Positions 1 through 8,932 of a DNA stretch of 64,000 bases are shown piece by piece. The notes under the pieces were generated by a model. It ran no database searches, was not told the DNA's origin, and saw only the letters and a list, made by a program, of their open reading frames with translations. Position 1 is the stretch's first letter. Each line of letters opens with the position of its first letter. The DNA is from Ottelia alismoides (Eukaryota; Streptophyta; Magnoliopsida; Alismatales; Hydrocharitaceae). Position numbers and translations under genes: made by a program. Location of the stretch: the NCBI GenBank assembly GCA_037367405.1, contig JAZKJV010000682.1:248001-312000 (forward strand), read 5' to 3'.

Positions 1-178
1 ATACCGTGGAAAACAAAAATTTTCGGGTGGGATAAATAGTGAGGAACTTACTACCAAACAACCCGGCTTAAGTATTTTGGGGGTGGTTAATCGGTTCCGT
101 ATGGACCCGATCCCAAGAGGTTGTTAGGGCCAGTAATGCTCCCTTAATGGACCGGGGATCTAAGCCCGGGACGTTACA
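1..178 (-). mobile_element. LTR end of a probable Ty3/Gypsy element, cut by window edge
   Basis: Read on the minus strand this segment begins TGTAACGTCCCGGGCTTAG, which has the TG start and the CCCGGG-type opening common in Del/Tekay-like Gypsy LTRs. The internal part of the element would lie left of the window. It stops about 12 bp before the splice acceptor of the host exon at 191. The other end, the second LTR and the TSD cannot be seen, so the family is an inference. Confidence 0.4.
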
Positions 179-190
179 CATATACTCTAG

Positions 191-749
191 TGACCATTCC
201 AAATCCAATGCTCTTGGAAATCGATCATGTTTGCCTGATCTCCGTGGTACTTATTTCATTAATTTGCACGCAGACGGGAATTCTACTGGAAAAGATCGTA
301 ACAGATACAAGAACAAGGATAAGAACTCTGCACACTATGCAGACGATGTAGACCCTTGCTTCTTGAGTTCATCTGTTTATTATGGTGGCCAGGACTTCTG
401 CAGCCACCCAAATTCTGATTCCAACAACTTTGCTTTTTCATATGACGTGAGGCTCCTACTTAATCTGATCTATATATCACGTAAAAAAGATAAGCTTGCG
501 ACTTGTTTTTTCTCGGTTCTAACATTAATAATGCATGTCAATAACACAGAAGCATATCCAGTACAAAAAGGAGGGAGAGCATGAGTCAGAACCCATCGAC
601 TCCAGAGGGGATTGGTGGCAAGGTATCCATATAATACAGCTTTTATGATGGATCTATATTTTTACCGGCGTAATTATATGTAGAAGACATTACATTATCT
701 GACGTAGATCATCATCTTTGGTCCACCCACAGGATCACTGTACTACTGA
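191..749 (+). CDS. Conserved plant protein, C-terminal three exons
   Basis: Exons are read at 191-446, 562-622 and 733-749, stop TGA 747-749. All junctions fit: acceptor ctctag before 191, donor gac|gtgagg at 447, acceptor tatccag before 562, donor caag|gtatcc at 623, acceptor ccacag before 733. The spliced peptide contains DPCFLSSSVYYGGQD in the first exon, then YKKEGEHESEP and RGDWWQ, and ends G-S-L-Y-Y. I recognise the pattern S-V-Y-Y-G-G-Q-D followed by R-G-(D/N)-W-W-Q-G-S-L-Y-Y as the C-terminus of a conserved plant family, but I cannot name it or give a function. No membrane segment or catalytic motif is visible. Introns are 115 and 110 bp, unlike the giant introns of the other two genes. 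Upstream exons are outside the window. An LTR ends about 12 bp before the first visible exon and may have disturbed its branch point, so the locus could be a pseudogene. Confidence 0.6.
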
Positions 750-1924
750 AGAGGTGCTGCGATGTGAAACACAGAACGGTGTCAACTCCTGCAAGGGATG
801 AATACCCACAATATTAGTTACTGGATTCTGTATCAAATCTTTGGTTTTCTAATGCCTTGTAGGTGTTCTGTCTGAGTAGATATGTATTTTGTTAACGCAA
901 AAAGTACATCTAGTTGTCAACGATACCAAGTAAGCATCTAGGCTACGAATGGTCAAGTTGTGTTGGCAATCCTTACAAGCCTGAATCTCGGCCTGCTTGG
1001 ATTTTTCAGTACAGTAGATATTGCAGAGATAATAATCGATGCATGACAGGATCGTAAATACCAGGAATAAGCATGTCGTTCAACTCTCTAGGACATATCC
1101 TACGCCGTTAAGATTGCTGTGCATTTGAGTGTGCATGCAAATTGAGATTAGACCAGTTCAGCTCCCGCCCATCCAACCCGCTCATGGACCAGACATGAAT
1201 CAAGAGATTTCATGCATGGGCTGACTTGACCTGGTCCACTCTTTAACCCGTCCGCCATTTGGAGAGGCCTTGTGCCATAAAACCTGACTCGATACACAAA
1301 TATAAAATATGTAGTTAAAAATTACATTTTACATACATTCAATATAATATACTTCAAGTTTTTATTTCACATTATCAATATTATATAGAGGTTTCTAGTG
1401 CAATAAAGACATCAATATTACGGTCTCACATGTTAATATCTTATATAGCAAACCAATAATATAATTTATATGATGGTGTAATATAAATAAGACGAAAGAG
1501 CTACTCGCAATCTTTATATAAATTTGTTTTTTGAAATAAATTTGCTCTTTGAATATTAGGACGCAAACAGATGGACACAGATAAATATGTAAGTGCTATC
1601 ACATCTGTATCCATTATAAAATTTGTAAAACAATATGCAAATATATTTCATGTAAATATTTAAAAAATGTGAATGTAAACTGATAATCATATTTCGGATG
1701 CAATTATACAACAGATGAACATAAATAATTTCAGTCAACTGATTTTGCAAGTCTAATAGTAGACTAATAAAAAATTGCATAAATTTTAAATATATTAGCA
1801 TAAAAAATAGAATAATCGACTAAATAAGATAACTTGTATCACAGATAATTAAGTAGTATAAAGATTTACATTTATTTTTCATACATTGAAAATTACTCAA
1901 AATGTAATACCTCAAGTATAATTA
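750..1924. other. 3' flank of the first gene and AT-rich spacer
   Basis: The first few hundred bases after the stop at 749 are probably the 3' UTR. From about 1290 the sequence is strongly AT-rich, and the short open frames there have no recognisable content. I see no gene in it. Confidence 0.4.
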
Positions 1925-2267
1925 TGTGAGATTTGATAGATCTAATAACCTGATAGATCTATTAACAAAAAAAACTAAGATGCTTAATAGTGTTATCGGA
2001 AGCCATCGTAGCGGAAATGAAGTGAAGATGGGATTTCCTTCTCCTTCTCAACTCTTGCTAAAATGCTTGAGTAATGGATCCTCTCACATTCATTGGTTGA
2101 GGGAGAGGGGACCACAATCTATATTTATAATATATGATGGTTACCTAAGGTAACCACCAAAGGCAACTTCCCAAGAGATGCATCCCTTCATAATTAATCA
2201 TGAGCCACAATATAAAAATACAAAATAATGTTGACAACTACCATAGTTGTCTACACAATTTCTTACA
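1925..2267 (-). repeat. 3' LTR of a degraded Copia element
   Basis: On the minus strand the LTR begins TGTAAGAAATTGTGTAGACA directly after a purine tract (gtcaagtgggagaa, polypurine tract) and ends ...AAATCTCACA at 1925, so it has TG..CA ends and is about 343 bp. It lies just downstream of the Copia pol remnant. No matching 5' LTR is seen to the right. Confidence 0.55.
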
Positions 2268-2558
2268 TTCTCCCACTTGACTCGTGTATCAAATTTGTTG
2301 CTTTATATTTGTCTAGTTAAACTCTATTAATATGAATCTTGGCAGTAGATACCTTTCAAGTAGATATATCCTTCCAAGCATTACAATACCAATAGTTTGC
2401 TTAACATGACAAATCTTTATGTGTTAATATCAATATATTAACACGGGTCCTTTCTTTATGTCTATTCATTAATTGCATGCTATTGAAATATAACAGTCAA
2501 TAAACAAAAGATCATTATACCAAACTTAAGGTGTACACACATGGATGTATTGATATTA

Positions 2559-3726
2559 TTACAAGGTACTAGATAGGCCCATTTCGGTTACATGATTGAT
2601 GAATACACTAGGCGGCAAACCATTTGTCATAGGATCCGCAATCATGTACTTAGTACTTATATGTTCAATCAATACTAAATGATCTCTAACTTTCTCTTTA
2701 ACAACAAGATATTTAATGTCGATTCTCATTCCGGCACGCGTATACTTGTTTTGTTAGCGAAAAATACAGCTGCAGAATTATCACAATGAATCTTTAATGG
2801 TCTTGAGATTGAATCCACTATCTTGAAATCCGCAATGAATTTTTTTAGCCAAACTGCTTGTGTAGTAGCCTCGTGACATGCTACGAATTCGGCTTCCATG
2901 GTACTTGATGTGACAAGTGATTGCTTCACACTTCTCAATGAAATTGCACCTCCAGCAAGTAGAAAAATGTATCCAGAGGTAGATTTTCTATCCTCCTTAC
3001 TACCTGCATAATCCGAATCCCAATAGCCAATGACTTCTAAGGAATCTGAATGCCGGTAGATTAGCGTAAAATCCTTAGTTCCTTGCAAATACCGCAAGAC
3101 CTTCTTTGCCGCTATCCAATGGTCTATGCCTGGATTGCTTTGATATCTACCCAACATTCCAACTGCAAAACATATATCTTGTCTAGTGCATGTTTGGACA
3201 TACATTAGACTCCCAATGATAGATGTATATGGAATGTCCTTCATTTGTTCCTTTTCTAAATTATTTTGAGGACATTTGAATGAGAAAATTTTATCTCCTT
3301 TTACCATAGGTGCTGGGGTAGGAGAACAATATTTCATCCCAAATCTCTCTAATAATTTTTCAATATAGGCCTTTTGAGACAATCCGAGTACTCTCTGAGA
3401 TCTGTATCTATGAATTTCAATGCCAATGACATATTTAGCATCGCCCATATCTTTCATTTCAAAACTATTAGAAAGAAACATCTTTGTATCTCTAATACTT
3501 TTGAGTGAAACCTTTAGCTACAAGTCTGGCCTTATATCTCTCGATGTTGCCTAATGAGTCTTTCTTAGTTTTAAAAATCCATTTGCAACCAACAGATTTC
3601 GCTCCTTTAGGTAACTCTATCAAGATTGGGAGGGTTGTAAGAAGGGATACACCAATGTACCTTAACTCAACCCACCAACCAAACAGGCCTCTAGAGTTCC
3701 ATAAGCATAAGATGTTACGCATTTAA
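2559..3726 (-). pseudogene. Copia pol remnant: RT ends and RNase H, catalytic core deleted
   Basis: Minus-strand reading gives an RT start (GCKWIFKTKKDSLGNIERYK, then KARLVAKGFTQK, near 3590-3495), then abruptly the post-catalytic RT region (SFEMKDMGDAKYVIGIEI, near 3460) and the RNase H region (SDYAGSKEDRKSTSGYIF; SSTMEAEFVACHEATTQAVW), ending near 2559 at TAA (…PMTNGLPPSVF…). The stretch that normally carries the Y-V-D-D active site is missing: FTQK and the next RT block are only about 30 bp apart. A frameshift lies near 2750. In family order this is the 3' half of a Ty1/Copia polyprotein. It cannot be active. Confidence 0.85.
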
Positions 3727-4115
3727 ACCGCCACCTTTGCATCTGGAAAATGCAGTGGCCTCGTGTTATTTTTGTCTTAAATCCTTCCACATTACAGATA
3801 AAATAAGTCAAGTCTTCTAGGACCATTATAGATAAATGTGTGCGTCTCGAATGAAAGTTGCTTTCGAAACACAGAAAACATTCATGTGTTCTTGATGCGG
3901 AAACATCCGCATATAATAACAACAGAACTTTTTCCACATTACAGGAAAAAAAGAAAAGGGAAAACCGCGACTCCGTCAGATGCGAAGCAGGATAGAACGG
4001 GGCAAAATTAGATAAAGGTGACAGAGAAACACGAGATGAAATAGCATTCGTGACCGAAATAGGATGGAGTGGAAGACTCACCTTGAGATGTGGAAGAGAT
4101 CAGGAGATATATAGA
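3727..4115 (-). other. Non-TE stretch with a strong splice donor; possible broken host 5' region
   Basis: Read on the minus strand, the sequence between the L1 TSD and the Copia remnant contains a consensus donor, ctcaag|gtgagt, near 4084-4079. Removing the L1 joins this to acceptor-like ctctctgctacag near 6845 and leaves a short open exon-like stretch. This could be a leader or first-exon region of a minus-strand host gene broken by the L1. There is no protein match, so this is inference only. Confidence 0.2.
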
Positions 4116-4131
4116 GTTCGGAATCCGATCT
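4116..4131. repeat. Target-site duplication, left copy, of the L1 at 4132-6823
   Basis: The 16-bp word gttcggaatccgatct occurs at 4116-4131 and again at 6824-6839, bracketing the L1. The length is typical of L1 target-primed reverse transcription. Confidence 0.9.
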
Positions 4132-6823
4132 TTTTTTTGATAAGTAAGTAAGCTTGTATTTCTATCAAAAAGAAAGTGTTGTACATATGCCCCCATAGGC
4201 CCAAAAAATCAAAAAATGGATTTGCATCAGAGTTGCATACATTAGTGAACTTCAACCAGTGCGACCTGGGTTGCTAAAAGAAATCAGAGAGCTTAGGTGC
4301 CCACACTGCTCCATAATGAAGAGGCGGTGTCGACGATATGGCTAAGCAACTGGCTGCCACGGCTGAGCTGCGACTTGGTCCATATGAGGTTTCTTTCCCT
4401 CCAAGAGCTCCATACCACGAGCCCGAGGAGATTACTAAGGAACGTGCGCGTCTTGAGTTCCGGTTGCCTGGCGATCCAATCCACCGTTTCCCCAAGGGGT
4501 AGCAGCGGAGGCGGGGGCTGGCAGAGAGAGATGCAAGCCTCAGTCCACACCTTGATCGTGAAGGGGCAGTTGAAGAAGAGGTGGTCGTGAGATTCCAAGT
4601 CCGTTGAACATAGGTAGCAGGCTGCGTGCTCACAGACACCCCCACAGAGCCAATCTATCCGTGGTTGGAAGGCGCTTCCGGATGGCCCTGTATAGGGCAC
4701 ATGAGCATTTAGGCAGTGCTCCCTTAGCCCATACGTAAGCAGCCCATGGAGGGCTGCTACTATGTGGGCGGAGAAGGTCATAAGCAGCCGCGAAGGAGAA
4801 GCCTTTGTTTAAGTGGGTCCATTTGTAAGGGGGCAAATCCCCTTGGATAGCAGTGTGTATGGATGGCCTAGCCCGTAAAATGGCACGCCAAATGCGAGAG
4901 TCAGCACTAGTAGGTTGTAGCTCCCAGAAAGAGGTGGAGTGGAGGAATTTTCTCCTCATGAAATCCGCCCAAATTGATGTGTCGGAGGAGAGGACAGTCC
5001 AAGCCCATGTAGCAATCATTGCATCCCTCAAAGAAGGAAGAGATTTAATGCCGAGACCACCCTCACTTTTGGGGAGGCAGATTGTGTACCAGGAAACGTC
5101 ATGTCTCCTGCCCCCCCCCCCCCACAAGAAGTCCGCGCAAATACCATCCATCTTGCGCGCCACCTTAAGAGGAATGAGGACTCCAGCAGTCCAGTAGAGG
5201 AAGATGCCCCTGAGTACCGAGTTTAATAGTTGTAGACGACCGGCAAGGGAGAGGGCCTTAGCCTTCCAGCCAACCAGCAAGGCCCTCATCCTATCGAAAA
5301 GCGCGCTGCAGTCCCCAGAGGACCTATTGGAAGAACCAAGAGGGAGGCCAAGGTAGGTTGTAGGAAGGAACTGTCGGAGAATGCCCATCCTTAGGGTGAA
5401 GGAGAAGTCATCCGGGAAGGACCTTGGACGGAACACACGGCTTTTGTTTGCATTTAGAGCCAAGCCTGAGGTGGCTTGGAAGGCTGCCAGGATGTCCTTA
5501 AATGCAAGGAGCGACTTCATGCTCCCTTTGGAGAATAGAAGAAGGTCATCCGCGTATATGAGGTGTGTCATTGTGGGAACACGCCCCCGCCCAAGGGGCA
5601 TCAGCCGGCCCTCCGCGGTGGCCCCGTCAATCAAGCATGTGAGCGACTCCATGGCCACAGTGAAGAGAAGAGGACTCAACGGGTCGCCCTGCCGCAAACC
5701 CCTAGTACCCCTGAACATTCCATACGGGGAGCCATTGACCATAATAGAGAACGAGGTGGTGGAGATGCATTCCTCCATCCATTTGATCCACGTGTCGCAG
5801 AAGCCCATGCCCCTTAAAGCATTGAGGATAAAGGAGTGTTTGACGGTGTCAAAAGCTTTTGAGATGTCAACCTTGAGGCATGCTTTATTAGAGCTCCTAC
5901 GGCTATCAAAACCATTGAGGATCTCCTGAGTAAGTCTAATGCTATCACCAATAGACCGTCCCTTGATAAAAGTCGTCTGGTTGAGGGAGATCAATTGGGG
6001 TAGGACAATACCCAGTCTGGTGGCCAACGTCTTAGCAAATATCTTGTATAAGACACCACAGCAAGAGATAGGCCGAAAGTCGCCCATATTGACAGGAGAC
6101 TTGATTTTTGGCACAAGAGTAATGAACGTGTGGTTCACCTGTCTAACCATGTGCCCTCCATTGTATAGGAATTGCATCGCCGCCAAGACATCCTCTTTGA
6201 TCATGTTCCAATGCCTCTTAAAGAAGTCAGAATTGAATCCATCTGGGCCAGGCACCTTGGAAGAGGGAATGGCACACAATGAGCGCCATATCTCATCAGA
6301 AGAGAAAGGCCTGGATAGCCAGGAACGGGCCTCTAAAGTGAGGACACACTTGGGCGTCGGAGGCGCCGCCAAGCAAGGCCGAGGGGTCCCAGGACCAAGG
6401 AAGTTGTTGTAATGATTTAGTGCCGCTTCAGAGATCTCCTTTGGCCTATCAATTCTCCGGCCATGGGAGTCAATAAGGGATTGTATTTGATTCCTGGACA
6501 GCCTAGATTTTGCTGAAATATGGAAGAATTTCGTGTTACAGTCACCCAAACGCAGCCAGCTGTTGCGACTTTTTTGCTTCCACGCCCATTCGAGGTCACA
6601 ATCCAAGGCTTCGAGGTGTTGCTTCACATCCATTTCAAGCTGGGCCAGCATGGGGTCGACGGGAGAAGTGGCAAGCGCATCATTAATGCAATATAAGAAT
6701 TTATCCGTTTTTTTGACCTCGTCAAAAATGCTAGCCTCCTTGCTGGTCCAATCCTTCAAACAACGCTTTAAATTCTTGAGTTTTCGCAAACTTTTCATCT
6801 TAAAAAGACGTCTTATTAGTGTT
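4132..6823 (-). mobile_element. 5'-truncated L1 LINE with 16-bp TSD
   Basis: The element reads on the minus strand, with its poly(A) seen as the T run at 4131-4138. The 3' UTR has the common plant L1 ending ...gatagaaatacaagcttact. It carries the RT and the C-terminal zinc-binding domain but lacks ORF1 and the endonuclease, so it was truncated on insertion. Its 5' junction carries about 40 bp of extra sequence identical to 8357-8396 in inverted orientation. Confidence 0.92.
4293..6798 (-). pseudogene. L1 ORF2 fragment: reverse transcriptase plus zf-RVT domain
   Basis: A long open frame (6798-4630, 722 codons) contains the plant L1 RT blocks in order: SSKVPGPDGFNSDFFKRHW, FRPISCCGVLYKIFAKTLA, TTFIKGRSIGDSIRLTQEI, LKVDISKAFDTVKHSFI (motif A), RGLRQGDPLSPLLFTVAMES, and THLIYADDLLLFSKG with the catalytic Y-A-D-D. 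The frame then shifts once near 4640 into a second frame, 4781-4293, with the zinc-binding zf-RVT pattern (CYLCSTDLESHDHLFFNC). A run of 12 C on the plus strand near 5110 does not break the frame. The RT is almost undamaged, so the insertion is fairly young, but without the endonuclease it is dead on arrival. Confidence 0.9.
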
Positions 6824-6839
6824 GTTCGGAATCCGATCT
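6824..6839. repeat. Target-site duplication, right copy, of the L1
   Basis: Identical 16-bp copy of 4116-4131 at the 5' end of the L1. The filler shared with 8357-8396 overlaps it by 2 bp. Confidence 0.9.
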
Positions 6840-6964
6840 GTAGCAGAGAGAAAGTGGTGAAAAAAAATGAGCAGCGGTATTAAATGGATCACGGATATGA
6901 GAGACCCTCTGGAAAGCGAATTAGAATGCCGTGAGTGAGTTCCGACGCGCGGATTCCGAGGGAG

Positions 6965-7190
6965 GACGGCTACCGTGTAGGGGCTTTCCGCTTTTGTTCC
7001 GAGCGGATGACGGCTACCGTGTAGGGGCTTTCTGCTTTTGTTTCGGGTGGTGTACAGCTTGAGCTACCGTGTAGGGGCTTTCTGCTTTTGTTCCGAGCGG
7101 ATGACGGCTACCGTGGAGGGACTTTCTGCTTTTGTTCCGGGCGGATGACGGCTACCGAGGAGGGGCTTTCTGCTTCTGTCCCGAGCGGAT
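6965..7190. repeat. GC-rich tandem repeat, 44-bp unit, about five copies
   Basis: Units begin with gacggctaccgtgtagggg and contain ctttctgcttttgttccgag. They start at about 6965, 7009, 7059, 7103 and 7147, so spacing is 44 bp except for one unit with a 6-bp longer junction. Copies differ at a few bases (gtgtag, gtggag, gaggag). The surrounding 6840-7310 is GC-rich and unlike the nearby intergenic DNA, so it may be a former promoter or leader region. Confidence 0.85.
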
Positions 7191-7491
7191 GACGATTGAC
7201 GACCGCCGTGCCGAGACCGAGGAAGCACCGTTAATTTCTGGCGTGGAAAGGGCGGGAAACGGATGGACGTATCCTTTGAGGGCATTTTTTAAAAAATGGG
7301 ACCGAAATTCTTAGCAAGTAATTATCAATCTTCCGCCATTGTCCTACTTGCCAGAAAGACGGTGATAAGTGATTACTATGTTTTTATTGCTAAAAGTAGA
7401 TACATAATTATTATTTCCATTATTCGTTGACCCTAGATGACATAGGTGATAAGCAGTGGCATTCCAGTCAACTAGTCAATATCAACTTTTA

Positions 7492-7740
7492 GGACATGTT
7501 TGGTTGGAGAATAGGTATTTGAATAAAGTATCAATTCTTCTCCTGACACAGTTCCCAATGGTACGATTATTCTTTAGTATTCCACCTTATTTCATATTTA
7601 TTTTTATCTTTATTTCACCTTACCTACTTTTATTTCACTTTATTCTCCATATTCCTATCTTTTCAATTAAACAGAGAATAGACCATTATTCTTTTTATTC
7701 CCCATCATTATTCCTTCTTATTCCAAAACTGAACGCCCCC
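7492..7740. mobile_element. Possible MITE with TTA target site
   Basis: The segment starts ggacatgtttggttggag after TTA (7489-7491) and ends ccaaaactgaacgccccc before TTA (7741-7743). The ends are imperfect inverted repeats of the kind seen on PIF/Harbinger-type MITEs. The interior is T-rich with repeats of ttatttcacctta, which explains a long but meaningless open frame. Confidence 0.4.
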
Positions 7741-7743
7741 TTA

Positions 7744-8792
7744 AGCCATTTTCATTTGGGGAATAAAAACACTGGAATAAGGGGTCAATTTTCAACATGT
7801 GTGATTTTCAAGAGTACGGCTATTTTCATCCACATCTTATTATTTCACCTTATTCCACCTTTATTGCCATCTTTATTTCACCTTACCCATCCTTATTTAA
7901 TCTTATTCTTCTTATTCATATCTTAATGAAGGCATTAGGATTTCACTATGTAGCAAAGTAATTTTTAATTTCTTAAACGGAGTGCTCTTTGCTTTTTTTT
8001 CATTCAAGAAAGAGAATCAATGAAAGATGAGATGTTTACACCAAAGCTCTTGTAATTACAATCCCTGTAAAGGTTGTGATGCAAATGTTAGTAATTATCT
8101 GGATCCGGGTGTAATCATAAAGAGTGAACGGGTTATGTTACTTGATTACTTGTTCTTTAGAATGTGGAATAAAGAGCGGTTATTACGAGACTAATGTGGA
8201 TGTGAGGATAAATGGTTATCTTTTATTGATTACATATGAGGGATAAGAGAAAGTTGAGAGGCACAAAGAAAATCCCCATTTTACAAAAATATACACGATA
8301 CTTGCAAACTACCCTGGTAAACATTTCAATTCCACACGAACGTCCTAAATAGAATGACAACACTAATAAGACGTCTTTTTAAGATGAAAAGTTTGCAGGG
8401 GTGTTTTTGTATGCATAATGTTTGCGGGGATTATGTGTGATATTGCAAGTTCACAGGGTGCTTTCGTAGAAACTACGACAGTACATACAACAAAGCCCGA
8501 TTACAGAACACAACAGTAAATCCAAGTTAAATTGCATTGAAGAAATAATAAAGAAGATGCACATAATAGCAACCAAACCTGTTACTTTCACCAGGTAGGG
8601 CCTTCAGAAGTCCAACTACATCATAATCGGCAGATCACACATACAAGCTACCAGTTGTTATCACTATGCCCTGGACAAGTCTGTTTTTAAATGTGATAAT
8701 GCCCACTCACAGGGAACGCGGAATGTGGCGAGCAACAGATATATGGTCCCGATCACAGAAATGTGCGCACTCAGGGTACTTCATCGCACCCT
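7744..8792. other. 3' flank of MORF2, no gene seen
   Basis: This is downstream of the minus-strand MORF2 stop, so its right part is probably 3' UTR. It holds the 40-bp source-like sequence at 8357-8396 that is repeated in inverted orientation at the L1 5' junction. I see no coding content. Confidence 0.4.
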
Positions 8793-8932
8793 TCAACGCT
8801 GATTCTCCCTGCGCCTTAGGTATCTGGTACGATCATTGTATCTGGCTCTGTCATTTCTCTGGGGAGGCGGCTCCACTCTCCTTTGTCTCTCCGGTGGCCG
8901 TTGGACAATCTCACCGTTTACATATAGCTCGG
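8793..8932 (-). CDS. MORF2: MORF2 exon 4 (C-terminus and stop)
   Basis: Acceptor gtatgtgcag precedes 8932. The exon encodes [20 protein letters not shown] and the Arg-rich end, with stop TGA at 8795-8793. It lies 18 kb from exon 3. Splice phase matches exon 3 (G|CC gives Ala). Confidence 0.93.

Noticed and set aside
7456..7926. 156-codon Phe/Leu/Ile/Pro-rich frame resembling a membrane protein
   Set aside because: The sequence is T-rich MITE-type DNA with repeated ttatttcacct words; hydrophobic codons follow from composition.
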